A stretch of DNA of 64,000 nt from Luteimonas cucumeris. Lineage in GTDB: Bacteria > Pseudomonadota > Gammaproteobacteria > Xanthomonadales > Xanthomonadaceae. Below are positions 45,420 to 56,813 of this stretch, piece by piece. The notes beneath the pieces are model-generated. The model did not search any database. It was not told the DNA's origin and saw nothing but the letters and a program-made list of their open reading frames with translations. Made by a program: the position numbers and the translations under genes. The stretch covers positions 186,001 to 250,000 of the forward strand of contig NZ_VLKN01000002.1 of assembly GCF_007830035.1 (NCBI RefSeq), read 5' to 3'. Every line of letters starts with the position of its first letter. The stretch's first letter is position 1.

Positions 45420-46057
45420 GGCTGCTTCTCCTCTGCCGCGGGATCGGGCGTGGCGGGGGAACGCGGTTCGGCCTGCATCTTGACCATGCGCAACCGGTCG
45501 GAAGCCTGCACGCGCGCCTGCGCCGACGGGTTCTGGTGCCGGACGCCGGGACGGCGACGCAAGGTCAGCATCACCGCCGCGATCACCGCCACGGTCAGGA
45601 TCACTGCGGCGACCTCGAACGGCAGCAGGAATTCGGTGAACAGCGTGCGCGCCAGCCAGGTGGTGTTGGGAACGTCGGCGGCCTCGGCCGCCTGCGCCTT
45701 GAACGGCAAGGCACGCGCCTTGACCCCGATCAGCACCACCATCTCCACCAGCATGATGACTGCTACGAGCAGGCCCACCGGCAGGTAGCGCACGAAACCT
45801 TCGCGCAACGGCGAGGTGTCGACATCGAGCATCATCACCACGAACAGGAACAGCACCATCACGGCGCCGACGTAGACCAGGATCAGGGTCACGCCGAGGA
45901 ATTCGGCACCCGCCAGGATCCAGGTGCAGGCCACGGTGAAGAAGGTCAGCACCAGGAACAGCGCGGCATGCACCGGGTTCCGGACGCTGATCACCGCCAC
46001 GCCCGACATCACGGTGGCGGCGGCGAAAACGTAGAAGGCGAGCGAGGCAAGATCCAT
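45416..46057 (-). CDS. nuoJ: NADH-quinone oxidoreductase subunit J
   Basis: A 213-residue membrane subunit with five hydrophobic helices, including [20 protein letters not shown] and [19 protein letters not shown] (with the pi-bulge glycine). A soluble tail rich in Arg/Pro/Ala follows, ending PAAEEKQP. It lies between nuoI (9 bp upstream) and nuoK (4-bp overlap). Confidence 0.97.
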   Translation of the reverse strand: MDLASLAFYVFAAATVMSGVAVISVRNPVHAALFLVLTFFTVACTWILAGAEFLGVTLILVYVGAVMVLFLFVVMMLDVDTSPLREGFVRYLPVGLLVAVIMLVEMVVLIGVKARALPFKAQAAEAADVPNTTWLARTLFTEFLLPFEVAAVILTVAVIAAVMLTLRRRPGVRHQNPSAQARVQASDRLRMVKMQAEPRSPATPDPAAEEKQP

Positions 46058-46066
46058 TCGTCGTCC

Positions 46067-46555
46067 TCAGCGGAAGGCGGCATCGGCGGCGCGGCGTTCG
46101 GCGATCTCGGTCTCGAGACGGTCGCCGATCGCCAGCAGCTGCGGCTTGGTCAGGATGTTCTGACCGCGCGTGTCGAAGTGGTATTCGTGGATGTGCGTCT
46201 CCACGATCGAGTCGACCGGGCAGCTTTCCTCGCAGAAGCCGCAGTAGATGCACTTGAACAGATCGATGTCGTAGCGCGTGGTGCGGCGGGTGCCGTCGGC
46301 GCGCTGCTCCGAATCGATGGTGATCGCCAGCGCGGGGCATACCGCCTCGCACAGCTTGCAGGCGATGCACCGTTCCTCGCCGTTGGGATAGCGACGCAGC
46401 GCATGCACGCCGCGGAAGCGCGGCGACATCGGCGTCTTTTCCATCGGGTACATCAAGGTGTACTTCGGCTTGAACAGGTACTTCAAGGTCAGGCCGAGGC
46501 CACCGAGCAGTTCGAGCAGCAGCAGGCTCTTGAAATATGAAACGACCTTGCCCAT
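46067..46555 (-). CDS. nuoI: NADH-quinone oxidoreductase subunit I
   Basis: A 162-residue ferredoxin-like subunit with two [4Fe-4S] motifs: [12 protein letters not shown] and [12 protein letters not shown]. These hold clusters N6a and N6b, which pass electrons toward quinone. The start is one base past the nuoH stop codon. Confidence 0.98.
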   Translation of the reverse strand: MGKVVSYFKSLLLLELLGGLGLTLKYLFKPKYTLMYPMEKTPMSPRFRGVHALRRYPNGEERCIACKLCEAVCPALAITIDSEQRADGTRRTTRYDIDLFKCIYCGFCEESCPVDSIVETHIHEYHFDTRGQNILTKPQLLAIGDRLETEIAERRAADAAFR

Positions 46556-46556
46556 G

Positions 46557-47621
46557 TCAGCGGCCCGCCTCGATCACGCCGAAATAAGCCATCAATGCGG
46601 TCACGGCGATCCACGCTATGGCGATGGGGATGAACACCTTCCAGCCCAGCCGCATGATCTGGTCGTAGCGGTAGCGCGGGAACGAGGCGCGGAACCAGAT
46701 GAACGCGCTGGCGAAGAAGAACACCTTGGCGAACAGCCACCACCAGCCGTCGACGGACAGCAACGGAATGCCGAGGCCGTGGAACGGGCTGAGCCAGCCG
46801 CCAAGGAAGAAGATCGCGGTCAGGAAGCTGACCAGGATCATGTTGGCGTACTCTGCCAGGAAGAACAGCGCGAACGCCGAACCGGAGTACTCGACCATGT
46901 GGCCGGCGACGATTTCCGACTCGCCTTCGACCACGTCGAAGGGCGCGCGATTGGTCTCGGCCACGCCGGATACGAAGTAGACGATGAACATCGGGAACAG
47001 TGGCAGCCAGAACCATTCCAGCGCACCGGCATTGCCGGCCTGTGCCATGACGATGGCGCTGAGGTTGATGCTGCCCGACGCGATCATCACGCTGACAAGC
47101 GCGAAGCCCATCGCGATCTCGTACGACACCACCTGCGCGGCGGAACGCATCGCACCGAGAAAGGCGTATTTGGAGTTGGACGCCCAGCCAGCGAGAATGA
47201 CGCCGTACACGCCCAGCGAGGTCATCGCCAGCAGGTACAACAGGCCGGCGTTGGCGTTGGACAGCACCACCTGCGCGTCGAACGGCACCACCGCCCATGC
47301 CGCGAATGCCGGCGCCAGCGTGATCAGCGGCGCCAGCACGTACAACGCCTTCTGCGCGCTCGACGGCTGGATCACTTCCTTGAACAGCAGCTTGAATACG
47401 TCGGCGAACGCCTGCAGCACGCCCTTGCCGACGTACATCGGGCCGCGGCGCACGTGCATCCAGCCGATCAGCTTGCGTTCCCACACCACGTAGAACGCGA
47501 CGGCGATGATCACCGGCATGGCGATCGCCAGGATCTTCAACACGATCCACAGCAGCGCGCCGAGCATGCCGAACGACAGCAGCCAGTCGCGGAACGGATC
47601 GATCAGCATGTCCGAGATCAT
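46557..47621 (-). CDS. nuoH: NADH-quinone oxidoreductase subunit H
   Basis: A 354-residue membrane subunit with about eight helices, forming the quinone chamber and its link to the pump arm. Conserved segments include [39 protein letters not shown] and [17 protein letters not shown]. It overlaps the nuoG stop by four bases. Confidence 0.98.
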   Translation of the reverse strand: MISDMLIDPFRDWLLSFGMLGALLWIVLKILAIAMPVIIAVAFYVVWERKLIGWMHVRRGPMYVGKGVLQAFADVFKLLFKEVIQPSSAQKALYVLAPLITLAPAFAAWAVVPFDAQVVLSNANAGLLYLLAMTSLGVYGVILAGWASNSKYAFLGAMRSAAQVVSYEIAMGFALVSVMIASGSINLSAIVMAQAGNAGALEWFWLPLFPMFIVYFVSGVAETNRAPFDVVEGESEIVAGHMVEYSGSAFALFFLAEYANMILVSFLTAIFFLGGWLSPFHGLGIPLLSVDGWWWLFAKVFFFASAFIWFRASFPRYRYDQIMRLGWKVFIPIAIAWIAVTALMAYFGVIEAGR

Positions 47622-49849
47622 GCGCGGGCCACCTTGACGCTTGCGACGACCAGCGGCGAGGTAGCGCCGTAGCCGGTTTCCACCCAGACGCTGCCGGCCG
47701 CGACCTTGTCGCTGACCGACACCTGCAACGTGGCCACGCCGCGACCATTGTCGAGCTTGGCCATCGCTCCTTCTTCCAGGCCATGAGCGCGCGCATCGTC
47801 CGGATGCAGCGTGGCGCGTGGCCCCACGGTCAATGGATGCGACTGCAGTGCCTGCGCGCGACGGGTGATGCCGTCGACGCGGTAGATCGCCTGCGAGGCG
47901 GCAATCTCGAGTCCATCGCCCGTCGACGGCGCCTTCGAAGTCGCGACGACGACATTGCGTGGCACGATGCCTGCGCGCAGGCCCGCCAGATCGGTGAATT
48001 CGAAACCCGCCGCCTTCAATTCGGCGCCAAGCGCGCGCAACACACGCCAGCCGGCGCGCGCCTCGTCCGGCAGCTTGCCAGCCGGTACCGCAATCTGGTC
48101 GCGGCCGTCCAGGTTGGTCAGCGTGGCATCGATTTCCGGCAGCAATCCAATCGGCAGGATCACGTCGGCGACGGCGCGGGTCGACTTGCAGGCGAAATGG
48201 CTGAACGCCACGACCTGGGCATCGCCCAGTGTCTTCATCGCTGTCGCCTGGTCCGCGAAATCCAGGCCCGGCTCGATGCCGTAGACGACATAGGCACTAC
48301 GCGGCTGTTCGAACACGGCCTTGGCATCGCGCGAAACCGGCAGCACGCCGTGACGCGCCAGACCGAGCGCGTTCGCGCCCTGCGGGATCCGACACAGCCT
48401 GGCGCCGGTGACCTGCGCCAGCGAGCGCGCGGCGGTGCGGATCGCGGACGCGTGGGCGCCATTCTCGGCGACCGCGCCGACAATGATCGCCACGCTGCCG
48501 GCAGCGTCGGACAGCAGCTGTTTCAGCCCTGCGTCGGCAAGTTCCGCGGCAATGCGCGACGGCGGCACGATCGATTTTCCGGCCAGGTCGAAGGCGACGT
48601 CGAAATCGACCGGATTGACGGCATAGATCTTCGCGCCATTGCGCCAGGCCTTGCGCAGGCGCGCATGCAGCAGCGGCAATTCGTGGCGGAGATTGCTGCC
48701 GACGATCAGCACGGCAGATGCCTTTTCGATCTCGGCCACCGGCATGCCGAAGACTTCCGCGGTCGCACCATCCGACAGGTCCTGCTGGGCGATGCGGTGA
48801 TCGAGGTTGCCCGAGCCCAGCGCATCGGCCAGGCGCGCCAGCAATGCGCCTTCTTCGTTGGATGTCGCAGGGTGCACCAGCATGCCCAGGTCGTCGGCGG
48901 CGTTGTCGCGCAGGATCTTGGCGGCCCTGGCCAGCGCCTCGTCCCACGAGGCGTCGCGCCACTCTCCGTTTTCCTTGAGCATCGGTCGCGTCGCGCGATC
49001 GTCGGCGTACAGGCCCTGATGCGAATAGCGGTCGCGGTCCGACAGCCAGCACTCGTTGACGGCTTCGTTGTCGCGCGGCACCGCGCGCATCACGTCGCCA
49101 CGGCGCGCATGGAAATACAGGTTGCTGCCCAGCGCATCATGGAAGCCGAGCGATTCCTTGGCGATCAGTTCCCAGGGGCGCGCACGGAAACGGAACACCT
49201 TGTTGGTCAACGCGCCAACCGGGCACACGTCGATGACGTTGCCGGACAGCTCGGTGGTCAACGGCTTGCCGTCGTAGGTGCCGATCTCCAGGTTCTCGCC
49301 GCGCTGCATGCCGCCCAACTCGTAGGTGCCGGCGATCTCCGCGGTGAAGCGCACGCAACGCGTGCACTGGATGCAGCGCGTCATCTCGGTGGCGACCAGC
49401 GGACCGAGGTCCTCGTCGGCGACCACGCGCTTGCGTTCCTGGAAACGGCTGATCGAGCGACCGTAGCCCAGTGACAGATCCTGCAGCTCGCACTCGCCGC
49501 CCTGGTCGCAGATCGGGCAGTCGAGCGGATGGTTGATCAGCAGGAACTCCATCACGTTGCGCTGCGACTTCAGTGCCTTGTCGCTGCGCGTGGCGATCTT
49601 CATGCCGTCCATCACCGGCGTGGCGCAGGCCGGCGCAGGCTTGGGCATCTTTTCGACTTCGACCAGGCACATGCGGCAGTTGGCCGCGATTGCCAGCTTG
49701 TCGTGGTAGCAGAAGCGCGGGATCGGGATGCCGGCCTTGTCGGCGGCCTGGATGATCATCGAGCCCTTCGGCGCAGCCAGCTCGACGCCGTCGATGAAGA
49801 CGGTGACGTGGTCCGGCGGCAGGTTCGGATTGACCGGTTGCGCGCTCAT
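47618..49849 (-). CDS. nuoG: NADH-quinone oxidoreductase subunit G
   Basis: The 743-residue subunit begins with a [2Fe-2S] ferredoxin domain ([15 protein letters not shown] ... CATPV). It continues with [18 protein letters not shown] and [10 protein letters not shown] for [4Fe-4S] clusters, followed by a molybdopterin-oxidoreductase-like domain without cofactor function. The C-terminal region is diverged, as usual. It overlaps nuoF by four bases. Confidence 0.97.
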   Translation of the reverse strand: MSAQPVNPNLPPDHVTVFIDGVELAAPKGSMIIQAADKAGIPIPRFCYHDKLAIAANCRMCLVEVEKMPKPAPACATPVMDGMKIATRSDKALKSQRNVMEFLLINHPLDCPICDQGGECELQDLSLGYGRSISRFQERKRVVADEDLGPLVATEMTRCIQCTRCVRFTAEIAGTYELGGMQRGENLEIGTYDGKPLTTELSGNVIDVCPVGALTNKVFRFRARPWELIAKESLGFHDALGSNLYFHARRGDVMRAVPRDNEAVNECWLSDRDRYSHQGLYADDRATRPMLKENGEWRDASWDEALARAAKILRDNAADDLGMLVHPATSNEEGALLARLADALGSGNLDHRIAQQDLSDGATAEVFGMPVAEIEKASAVLIVGSNLRHELPLLHARLRKAWRNGAKIYAVNPVDFDVAFDLAGKSIVPPSRIAAELADAGLKQLLSDAAGSVAIIVGAVAENGAHASAIRTAARSLAQVTGARLCRIPQGANALGLARHGVLPVSRDAKAVFEQPRSAYVVYGIEPGLDFADQATAMKTLGDAQVVAFSHFACKSTRAVADVILPIGLLPEIDATLTNLDGRDQIAVPAGKLPDEARAGWRVLRALGAELKAAGFEFTDLAGLRAGIVPRNVVVATSKAPSTGDGLEIAASQAIYRVDGITRRAQALQSHPLTVGPRATLHPDDARAHGLEEGAMAKLDNGRGVATLQVSVSDKVAAGSVWVETGYGATSPLVVASVKVARA

Positions 49850-51198
49850 GCGGCCACCGCCTTCGGTACCACGGTGCCAGCCTGCTGGTCATCGACCAGG
49901 AAGCGTCCATTGACGATGGCGTACTCGAACTCGTGCCAGTAATGGCGCAGGAAGCCCTGCACTGGCCACGCCGCGGCTTCGCCGAACGCGCAGATGGTGT
50001 GGCCTTCGATCTGTCCTGCGGCGGCCTTCAACACATTGAGATCATCCAGCGTGGCCTTGCCGTCGACTATGCGGGTCAGCATGCGGTACATCCAGCCGGT
50101 GCCTTCGCGGCAAGGCGTGCACTGGCCGCAGGATTCGGCGTAGTAGAAACGCGCGATGCGTTGACAGGCGCGGACCATGCAGGTGGTTTCGTCCATCACG
50201 ATCACGGCGCCGGAGCCGAGGCCGGAACCGGCCTTCTGAATCGCGTCGTAATCCATGGTCAGCGACATCATCGTCTCGCCCGGCAGCACCGGCATCGACG
50301 ATCCGCCCGGGATCACGCCCTTAAGCTTGTGGCCATTGCGCACGCCGCCGGCCATGTCCAGCAGTTCCGCGAACGACGTGCCCAGGCGGATCTCGTAGTT
50401 GCCCGGCCGGTTGACGTGGCCGGATACCGAGAAGATCTTCGGCCCGCCGTTGTTGGGCTTGCCCAGGTTGAGGAACCATTCGGCGCCGTTGCGGATGATC
50501 GCCGGCACCGAGGCGTAGGTCTCGGTGTTGTTGATCGTGGTCGGCTTGCCGTACAGGCCGAAGTTGGCCGGGAACGGCGGCTTGTAGCGCGGCTGGCCCT
50601 TCTTGCCTTCCAGCGATTCCATCAGCGCGGTTTCTTCGCCGCAGATGTAGGCACCGGCGCCGAGCGCGTTGTAGATGTCGATGTCGATGCCGCTACCGAG
50701 CACATTGCGACCCAGCCAGCCATTGGCGTAGGCCTCACGGGTAGCTTCTTCCAGGTGTTCGAACGGCTCGTGATGGAATTCGCCGCGCAGGTAGTTGTAG
50801 GCCACGGTGCTGCCGGTGGCATAGCAGGCGATCGCCATGCCCTCGATCACCGCGTGCGGGTTGTAACGCAGGATGTCGCGGTCCTTCGCGGTTCCGGGTT
50901 CGGACTCGTCGGAGTTGCAGAGGATGTACTTCTGCATGTCGCCCTTGGGCATGAAGCTCCACTTCAGGCCGGTCGGAAAGCCCGCGCCGCCGCGGCCGCG
51001 CAGGCCGGACTGCTTGACCATGTCGACCACGTCGGCCGGCGCGATCTTCTCTTCGAGGATCCTTCGCAGCGCGCTGTAGCCACCGGTCTTCAGGTAATTC
51101 TCGTACGACCACGGCTTGTCGAAATGCAGCGTGGTGTAGACGACCTGGTGCTCTTTCGGAGCCGGTCCGACCGGACCCGTTGTGTGCTGATGCGCCAC
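49846..51198 (-). CDS. nuoF: NADH-quinone oxidoreductase subunit F
   Basis: GTG at 51198 with GGAGTAGGG upstream gives 450 residues. [17 protein letters not shown] (FMN/NADH site), a [19 protein letters not shown] nucleotide loop and [12 protein letters not shown] (cluster N3) are all present. This is the NADH-oxidising subunit. A longer frame to 51228 would overlap nuoE and is less likely. Confidence 0.97.
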   Translation of the reverse strand: MAHQHTTGPVGPAPKEHQVVYTTLHFDKPWSYENYLKTGGYSALRRILEEKIAPADVVDMVKQSGLRGRGGAGFPTGLKWSFMPKGDMQKYILCNSDESEPGTAKDRDILRYNPHAVIEGMAIACYATGSTVAYNYLRGEFHHEPFEHLEEATREAYANGWLGRNVLGSGIDIDIYNALGAGAYICGEETALMESLEGKKGQPRYKPPFPANFGLYGKPTTINNTETYASVPAIIRNGAEWFLNLGKPNNGGPKIFSVSGHVNRPGNYEIRLGTSFAELLDMAGGVRNGHKLKGVIPGGSSMPVLPGETMMSLTMDYDAIQKAGSGLGSGAVIVMDETTCMVRACQRIARFYYAESCGQCTPCREGTGWMYRMLTRIVDGKATLDDLNVLKAAAGQIEGHTICAFGEAAAWPVQGFLRHYWHEFEYAIVNGRFLVDDQQAGTVVPKAVAA

Positions 51199-51202
51199 TG
51201 CC

Positions 51203-51730
51203 CTACTCCAACCCGTCCAGCAGCTCATCGATCTTTGCCGGCGTGAGCTTCTCGTGGTAATGCCCGTTGATCACCATCACCGGCGCGCCGCAGCACGCGG
51301 CGAGGCACTCTTCCTCGTTCTTGAGGAAGACGCGGCCGTCGGCGGTGGATTCGCCCAGCTTGCAGCCGAGCTTCTTCTCGGCGTGCGCGACCAGGTCTTC
51401 GGCGCCATTGAGCCAGCAGCTGATGTTGGTGCAGAAAGCGACATTGTTGCGGCCGACCTTGTGCGTCTCGAACATCGAATAGAAAGTCGCGACCTCGTAG
51501 GCCCACACCGGCGGCAGGTCGAGGTACTTGGCCACGCCTGCGATCAGTTCGTCGCTCAGCCAGCCGCCGTTCTGTTCCTGCGCCGCATGCAGGCCCTGCA
51601 GCACGGCCGAACGCTTGCGGTCCGGCGGGAACTTGCCCAGCCAGTGGTCGATGTGGGCGCGGGTCTTGTCCGACAGCACGACCATCGGGTCGACATTGCG
51701 CGCGTTTTCGAAGTTGCCGGTGGCTTTCAT
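51203..51730 (-). CDS. nuoE: NADH-quinone oxidoreductase subunit E
   Basis: ATG at 51730 gives 175 residues with the thioredoxin-like [2Fe-2S] domain: [15 protein letters not shown] and [10 protein letters not shown] supply the cluster N1a cysteines. A repeat element ends 7 bases upstream of the start, so no clear Shine-Dalgarno exists. Extending the frame upstream would translate the repeat and is rejected. Confidence 0.97.
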   Translation of the reverse strand: MKATGNFENARNVDPMVVLSDKTRAHIDHWLGKFPPDRKRSAVLQGLHAAQEQNGGWLSDELIAGVAKYLDLPPVWAYEVATFYSMFETHKVGRNNVAFCTNISCWLNGAEDLVAHAEKKLGCKLGESTADGRVFLKNEEECLAACCGAPVMVINGHYHEKLTPAKIDELLDGLE

Positions 51731-51737
51731 GGGAGCT

Positions 51738-51847
51738 GTGATTCGTGATTGGTGATTGGTGATTCGCAAAAGCAAGATGACGAGCGATTGCAAGGGCGCC
51801 TGCTGGCGCACCTGGACGAATCACGAATCACCAATCCCGAATCACGG
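51738..51847. repeat. GTGATTCG-type inverted repeat between nuoD and nuoE
   Basis: Arms at 51738-51766 (GTGATTCGTGATTGGTGATT...) and 51817-51847 (CGAATCACGAATCACC...) are inverted. The centre starts GCAAAAGCA like the ldh-ivd element. It is the only large gap inside the otherwise tightly packed nuo operon and lies 4 bp past the nuoD stop codon. Confidence 0.85.
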
Positions 51848-51851
51848 CCTC

Positions 51852-53171
51852 TCATCGATCGATCTCGCCGAAGACGACGTCGTAGGTACCGATCATCGCC
51901 ACCACGTCGGCCAGCATGTGTCCCTTGACGATCGCGTCCATCGACGACAGGTGGGCGAAGCCCGGCGCGCGCAGCTTGCAGCGGAACGGCTTGTTGGCAC
52001 CGTCGGAGACGAGATAGCAGCCGAACTCGCCCTTCGGCGCTTCCACCGCGCTGTAGGTCTCGCCGGCCGGCACGCAATACCCTTCGGTGAACAGCTTGAA
52101 GTGATGGATCAGCGCTTCCATGTCGTCCTTCATCTCCTCGCGGGATGGCGGCGACACCTTGTAGTTGTGCAGCATGACCGGACCGGGATTGGCCTTCAGC
52201 CACTTCACGCACTGCTCGACGATGCGCGTCGACTGCCGCATCTCGGCCACGCGCACCAAGTAGCGGTCGTAGCAGTCGCCATTGGTGCCGATCGGGATGT
52301 CGAAATCGACGGCGTCGTATTTCGCATACGGCTGCTTCTTGCGCAGGTCCCAGGCGATGCCCGAGCCGCGCAGCATCGGGCCGGTCATGCCCCAGGCCAG
52401 CGCATCCTCGGGCGAAACCACGCCGATGCCGACGGTGCGCTGCTTCCAGATGCGGTTGTCAGTGAGCAGCGTTTCGTATTCGTCGACGCGCTTGGGGAAG
52501 TCCTGTGCGAAATGCTCCAGGTAATCCAGCAGCGAGCCTTCGCGCCAGGCATTGAAGCGCTTGAGGCCGGCACCTTTGCGCCACGGCGATTCCTTGTACT
52601 TCGGCATCCGGTCCGGCAGGTCGCGATAGACGCCACCGGGACGGTAATAGGTGGCGTGCATGCGCGCGCCGCTTACCGCCTCATAGCAGTCCATCAGCTC
52701 TTCGCGTTCGCGGAAGGCGTACAGGAACACCGCCATCGCACCGAGGTCGAGCGCATTGGAACCGATCCACATCAGGTGGTTCAGGATGCGGGTGATCTCG
52801 TCGAACATCGTGCGGATGTACTGCGCACGTTCCGGCGCCTCGATCCCCATCAGGGTTTCGATGGCGCGCACGTAGGCGTGCTCGTTGCACATCATCGACA
52901 CGTAGTCGAGACGGTCCATGTAGCCGATCGACTGGTTGAACGGCTTGGACTCGGCCAGCTTCTCGGTACCGCGATGCAACAGGCCGATGTGGGGATCGGC
53001 GCGCTGCACGACTTCACCGTCCATTTCCAGGATCAGGCGCAGCACGCCGTGCGCGGCCGGATGCTGCGGGCCGAAGTTGAGCGTGTAGTTGCGGATTTCC
53101 TGGCGCGCTTCGGCGGTGTTACTGGCAAAGCCGGCGCTGGCCTGGCGCACGATCGACGATTCGGTACTCAT
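51852..53171 (-). CDS. nuoD: NADH-quinone oxidoreductase subunit D
   Basis: ATG at 53171 gives 439 residues. [22 protein letters not shown] is the quinone-binding 49-kDa subunit signature (split here by the 20-residue limit: [22 protein letters not shown]). [14 protein letters not shown] and [16 protein letters not shown]-like ends ([14 protein letters not shown]) also fit. It overlaps nuoC by four bases. Confidence 0.97.
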   Translation of the reverse strand: MSTESSIVRQASAGFASNTAEARQEIRNYTLNFGPQHPAAHGVLRLILEMDGEVVQRADPHIGLLHRGTEKLAESKPFNQSIGYMDRLDYVSMMCNEHAYVRAIETLMGIEAPERAQYIRTMFDEITRILNHLMWIGSNALDLGAMAVFLYAFREREELMDCYEAVSGARMHATYYRPGGVYRDLPDRMPKYKESPWRKGAGLKRFNAWREGSLLDYLEHFAQDFPKRVDEYETLLTDNRIWKQRTVGIGVVSPEDALAWGMTGPMLRGSGIAWDLRKKQPYAKYDAVDFDIPIGTNGDCYDRYLVRVAEMRQSTRIVEQCVKWLKANPGPVMLHNYKVSPPSREEMKDDMEALIHHFKLFTEGYCVPAGETYSAVEAPKGEFGCYLVSDGANKPFRCKLRAPGFAHLSSMDAIVKGHMLADVVAMIGTYDVVFGEIDR

Positions 53172-53905
53172 TTCGCGACCTCGCTGGCGGCTTCGCCCGC
53201 AGCGGTCTGGTAACGCGCATCGTCGCGGATCACCCGCGGCACCAGCACGCGTGGTTCGACCGACGTGACCGGCTCGTAGACGACGCGCTGTTTCTCCGCG
53301 TCGTAGCGCACTTCGACATTGCCGATCAGCGGGAAGTCCTTGCGGAACGGGTGACCGACGAAACCGTAATCGGTCAGGATGCGACGCAGGTCCGGATGGC
53401 CACGGAACACGATGCCGAAGAGATCGAAGGCTTCGCGCTCGAACCACTCGGCACCGATCCACACCCCGGTCAGCGAGTCGACCACCGGCAGGTCGTCGTT
53501 GTCGCAGAACGCACGCAGGCGCAGGCGCTGGTTGTGCTGCAGCGACAGCAGGTGCGCCACTGCGGCGAAGCGACGGCCCGGCTGCCACGTCTCGTCGCGT
53601 TCATGCTGGTCGCGCGGGCGCTCGCCCCACTTGAAGCGGCCCGGGCCGCGACCTTCAACGCCGCGGCTGAAGCCTTCCGACGATACGTCGCTGGTGTCCC
53701 ACTCGTCGCTGCCGTAGCCGAGGTAATCCACGCCGCTGACATCGACCAGCTGCTCGAAACCGAACTCGTCGCGCAGCGCCCGTGCAGCGTCCAGCCAGCC
53801 GGCTGCAGGCACTTCCAGGGTCACTTCACCGCGCGGCACGGCGACATCGATGGTCGCGTCGGCGAAACGTGCGCGCAGGCGCTCGGCTAGAACGACTGCG
53901 CTCAT
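53168..53905 (-). CDS. nuoC: NADH-quinone oxidoreductase subunit C
   Basis: A 245-residue 30-kDa-type subunit. [20 protein letters not shown] and [18 protein letters not shown] are the family signature. An insertion of ~45 charged residues ([20 protein letters not shown] ... [11 protein letters not shown]) sits between the N-terminal and core parts; similar insertions are expected in related NuoC proteins. It overlaps nuoB by four bases. Confidence 0.96.
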   Translation of the reverse strand: MSAVVLAERLRARFADATIDVAVPRGEVTLEVPAAGWLDAARALRDEFGFEQLVDVSGVDYLGYGSDEWDTSDVSSEGFSRGVEGRGPGRFKWGERPRDQHERDETWQPGRRFAAVAHLLSLQHNQRLRLRAFCDNDDLPVVDSLTGVWIGAEWFEREAFDLFGIVFRGHPDLRRILTDYGFVGHPFRKDFPLIGNVEVRYDAEKQRVVYEPVTSVEPRVLVPRVIRDDARYQTAAGEAASEVAK

Positions 53906-54489
53906 GCGACGCTCGTTCCTGCATCGGCCTTCGCAGCGAAGGGGTTCTGTGCGCTGCGACGGATCTTCTTCTGCAACTGCAGGATGCCGTAGACCAGCGC
54001 CTCGGCGGTCGGCGGGCAGCCTGGCACATAGACATCGACCGGCACGATCCGGTCGCAGCCGCGCACCACCGCGTAGGAATAGTGGTAATAACCGCCGCCG
54101 TTGGCGCAGCTGCCCATCGAGATCACCCACTTGGGATCGGGCATCTGGTCGTAGACCTTGCGCAGGGCCGGCGCCATCTTGTTGACCAGGGTGCCGGCGA
54201 CGATCATCACGTCGGACTGGCGCGGCGACGGGCGGAACACCACGCCGTAGCGATCCAGGTCGAGGCGTGCGGCGCCGGCATGCATCATCTCCACCGCGCA
54301 GCAGGCCAGGCCGAACGTCATCGGCCACATCGAGCCGGTGCGCGCCCAGTTCCACAGCACGTCCATGCTGGTGGTGACAAAGCCGTTCTGCAGCAGCGGG
54401 TTGTCGCCTTCAGGGCGCAGGATGTCGTCCAGCCGCCCTTCCGGCAGCGGGTTGTGCATCATGTCCGAGACGGTTTGGATCACTCCCAT
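53902..54489 (-). CDS. nuoB: NADH-quinone oxidoreductase subunit B
   Basis: ATG at 54489 gives 195 residues. The cluster N2 cysteines are in [27 protein letters not shown] and [16 protein letters not shown]. The start overlaps the end of nuoA by ten bases, so the two are translationally coupled. Confidence 0.98.
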   Translation of the reverse strand: MGVIQTVSDMMHNPLPEGRLDDILRPEGDNPLLQNGFVTTSMDVLWNWARTGSMWPMTFGLACCAVEMMHAGAARLDLDRYGVVFRPSPRQSDVMIVAGTLVNKMAPALRKVYDQMPDPKWVISMGSCANGGGYYHYSYAVVRGCDRIVPVDVYVPGCPPTAEALVYGILQLQKKIRRSAQNPFAAKADAGTSVA

Positions 54490-54836
54490 TCCAGCGCGCC
54501 CTTCTTCCAGACGTAGACGAAACCCAGGAACAACATGCCGACGAACAGGCCCATGGTGACCAGTCCGCGCGCGCCGAGTTCGTGGAATATCTGCGTCCAC
54601 GGCACGATGAAGATGATTTCCAGGTCGAAGATGATGAACTGGATCGCGATCAGGTAATAACGCACGTCGAACTGCATGCGCGCGTCTTCGAACGGCGCGA
54701 ACCCGCACTCGTAGGGCGACAGTTTCTCGGCGGTCGGGCGCTTTGGCCCCAACAGGTTGCCGACGATCAGCAGGGCGATGCCGATGCCGGTCGCGACGAT
54801 CAAAAACAGCAGGGTCGGCAGGTATTCGGCCAGCAC
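54480..54836 (-). CDS. nuoA: NADH-quinone oxidoreductase subunit A
   Basis: A 118-residue protein with three transmembrane helices and the conserved loop [20 protein letters not shown], containing the Cys exposed in the quinone channel. First gene of the 14-gene operon; its promoter should lie in the ~130 bp between it and tRNA-Leu. Confidence 0.97.
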   Translation of the reverse strand: MLAEYLPTLLFLIVATGIGIALLIVGNLLGPKRPTAEKLSPYECGFAPFEDARMQFDVRYYLIAIQFIIFDLEIIFIVPWTQIFHELGARGLVTMGLFVGMLFLGFVYVWKKGALEWE

Positions 54837-54970
54837 TCGCTATCTCTCTCGGCTACTTGCCGCGTTGCCGCGGCCTTTGCTGGATGACCCGCGTGCGACC
54901 GCGAACCACCGTCCTGCTTCCAGGCGCAGACTGCGTCCCGCGATGCAGTCTGCGCGTGAAAGCGCGTTTA

Positions 54971-55055
54971 TGGTGCCCAAGGGGGGACTCGAACCCCCAC
55001 GACCTAAGCCGCTACCACCTCAAGGTAGTGCGTCTACCAATTCCGCCACCTGGGC
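54971..55055 (-). tRNA. tRNA-Leu (GAG anticodon)
   Basis: An 85-nt class II tRNA with a long variable arm (GTAGCGGCTTAGGTCGTGG region). Acceptor GCCCAGG pairs with CCTTGGGC apart from the terminal bases, CCA is encoded, and the anticodon loop CTTGAGG reads GAG. It lies between secG and nuoA on the same strand. Confidence 0.96.
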
Positions 55056-55104
55056 TGACGTTCGCATCGATGCGCTGATGCGAGGTCGCTAATTGTATTC
55101 GGTA

Positions 55105-55587
55105 TCAGCCGCCTTGCGGAGTAGCCGGCGGTGTCTGCGCGGCCGGTGCAGGTTGCTGCGACTGCTGCGGCGCCTGCTGCTGCGGTGCATTCTGCGTTGC
55201 GGGCGCATGCGGGATCGCGGCAGGCGCGGAAGCCGGTGCCGCCGGAATCGTCGCCGAGCCCGGGGCAGCAGGCACTTTCGCGCTGTCGCCAGCCGCCGGC
55301 ACGGATTGCTGCGCCATCACGCCCAGATCCTGCTGCGTCGGCACGTTGCCGGTGCTGCGGGTGTGGTACCAGGCCATGAACAGGCTGATGGCGAAGAACA
55401 CGATCGCCAACCATTTGGTGCTCTTGGACAGGAAGTTGGATGCGCCGCGCGCGCCGAACACGGTGGCCGATGCACCGCCGCCGAAGCCGGAACCGGCCTG
55501 CGCTCCCGCGCCGCGCTGCATCAGGATCAGCGCGATCATGGCGATCGCGAGCAACACGTAAACCACGTTGAGGACGAGCAGGAGCAT
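55105..55587 (-). CDS. secG: Protein translocase subunit SecG
   Basis: The 160-residue protein has two transmembrane helices (LLLVLNVVYVLLAIAMIALI and KWLAIVFFAISLFMAWY) around the conserved GAGAQAGSGFGGGASATVFG loop, which defines SecG of the SecYEG channel. A Gln/Pro/Ala-rich tail of ~75 residues (QQQAPQQSQQPAPAAQ) makes it longer than the ~110 residues of E. coli. It follows tpiA by 12 bp; the tpiA-secG-tRNA-Leu order is common in gammaproteobacteria. Confidence 0.95.
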   Translation of the reverse strand: MLLLVLNVVYVLLAIAMIALILMQRGAGAQAGSGFGGGASATVFGARGASNFLSKSTKWLAIVFFAISLFMAWYHTRSTGNVPTQQDLGVMAQQSVPAAGDSAKVPAAPGSATIPAAPASAPAAIPHAPATQNAPQQQAPQQSQQPAPAAQTPPATPQGG

Positions 55588-55599
55588 CTGGAACCTTGG

Positions 55600-56355
55600 C
55601 TATCGTTGGGCCATCGCAGCGACGATGGCGAGGAAATCACGGGCAACCAGCGAGGCGCCGCCCACCAGCCCACCGTCGACGTCGGGCTGTGAAAACAGCG
55701 CGGAGGCGTTGTCGGGCTTGCAGCTGCCGCCGTACAGGATCGGCAGCAAGCCAGCGATTTTAGCATCGCGGGCCGCAACTTCGCCACGAATGAAGGCGTG
55801 CACGGCCTGGGCCTGCCCGGGGGTGGCGGTCTTGCCGGTGCCGATCGCCCAGACCGGCTCGTAGGCCACGACGGCCCCGGAAAAGGCCTCGGCGCCGCCT
55901 TGCGCCAATACCGGCGCCAGCTGTTCCCGAATGCGTGCCTCGGTTTGCCCGGCCTCGCGCTCCTCCAGGGTTTCGCCAACGCACAGGATCGGGACCAGCC
56001 CTGCGTGCCTGGCAGCGAAGAACTTGGCTGCCACCAGCTCGCTGGTCTCGGCATGGTACTGGCGTCGCTCCGAATGGCCCACCAGGCCATAGACGCAGCC
56101 GATCTCGTGGAGCATGCCGGCCGACACTTCACCGGTATAGGCGCCCTTTTCGTTGGCGCTCACGTCTTGCGCGCCGAAGTCGATGGCGTGGTCGGCGTAG
56201 TGTTCGATCAGTTCCGACAGATACGGCAAGGGTGGCAACACCACGCGCTCGACGCCCGCCGGCGCCGCGACCGCGACGACCTCGTCGATCAGCGCACGCG
56301 CGAAGGCGCGGTCACCGTGCAGCTTCCAGTTTCCCGCCACGATCTTGCGTCGCAT
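55600..56355 (-). CDS. tpiA: Triosephosphate isomerase
   Basis: ATG at 56355 gives 251 residues. Catalytic residues are present: Lys in AGNWKLHG, His in LVGHSERRQ, and Glu in [15 protein letters not shown] (the flexible loop). The phosphate-binding GGSCKPDNA and [10 protein letters not shown] also fit. It interconverts dihydroxyacetone phosphate and glyceraldehyde 3-phosphate in glycolysis. The upstream extension of the frame has no family similarity. Confidence 0.98.
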   Translation of the reverse strand: MRRKIVAGNWKLHGDRAFARALIDEVVAVAAPAGVERVVLPPLPYLSELIEHYADHAIDFGAQDVSANEKGAYTGEVSAGMLHEIGCVYGLVGHSERRQYHAETSELVAAKFFAARHAGLVPILCVGETLEEREAGQTEARIREQLAPVLAQGGAEAFSGAVVAYEPVWAIGTGKTATPGQAQAVHAFIRGEVAARDAKIAGLLPILYGGSCKPDNASALFSQPDVDGGLVGGASLVARDFLAIVAAMAQR

Positions 56356-56454
56356 CGCGACTCCATCCAGCCAGACATTGGATGGATAGGATAGCGGCGC
56401 GCTACAGACGCCGCACGCCGGGCGCATGCAGGCGTGCAGGCCCGTGCCTCGCAG

Positions 56455-56562
56455 CTACTTCCAGAGCGCCGCCGCGACGGCCAGCACCAGCAGCAACTGC
56501 AGCCCCCATTGCGTGACCTGCGTCAACGATATCTTTCGCTTGCGGTCCGGTGAACCGGCCAT
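56455..56562 (-). CDS. 35-residue single-span membrane protein, unrecognised
   Basis: This small gene encodes a protein starting MAGSPDRKRKISLTQVTQWG and ending LQLLLVLAVAAALWK. It has a basic N-terminus followed by one hydrophobic helix (residues ~20-34), which suggests an inner-membrane protein with the N-terminus in the cytoplasm. GGAGGGG lies 6 bases before the ATG, one of the best ribosome-binding sites in the window. It lies 99 bp upstream of tpiA in the same direction and may share its transcript. No function is known; a role beside SecG or in stress response would be guesswork. Confidence 0.6.
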   Translation of the reverse strand: MAGSPDRKRKISLTQVTQWGLQLLLVLAVAAALWK

Positions 56563-56813
56563 TGCTTTCCCCTCCGCGGCACGATCGCGCCGGCAGTACT
56601 TCCGATCCCCCGCGGGGATCCACGCAAGGCCCATGCCACGGGTCTTTCCTTGGTCCTACAGTGTCTAGCGGCATAGAATCCGCAAACTGCAGGGGCGCGA
56701 TCTGCCCCAGCGCGTCATCTGCGGCACTTCCTGCCATGCCCTTCTGCCGACGCGGGGCACGACGGATGGCCGGCCGTCCGTTGAAAAAACGGCGTGCAGG
56801 CTATGCTGGGGGC

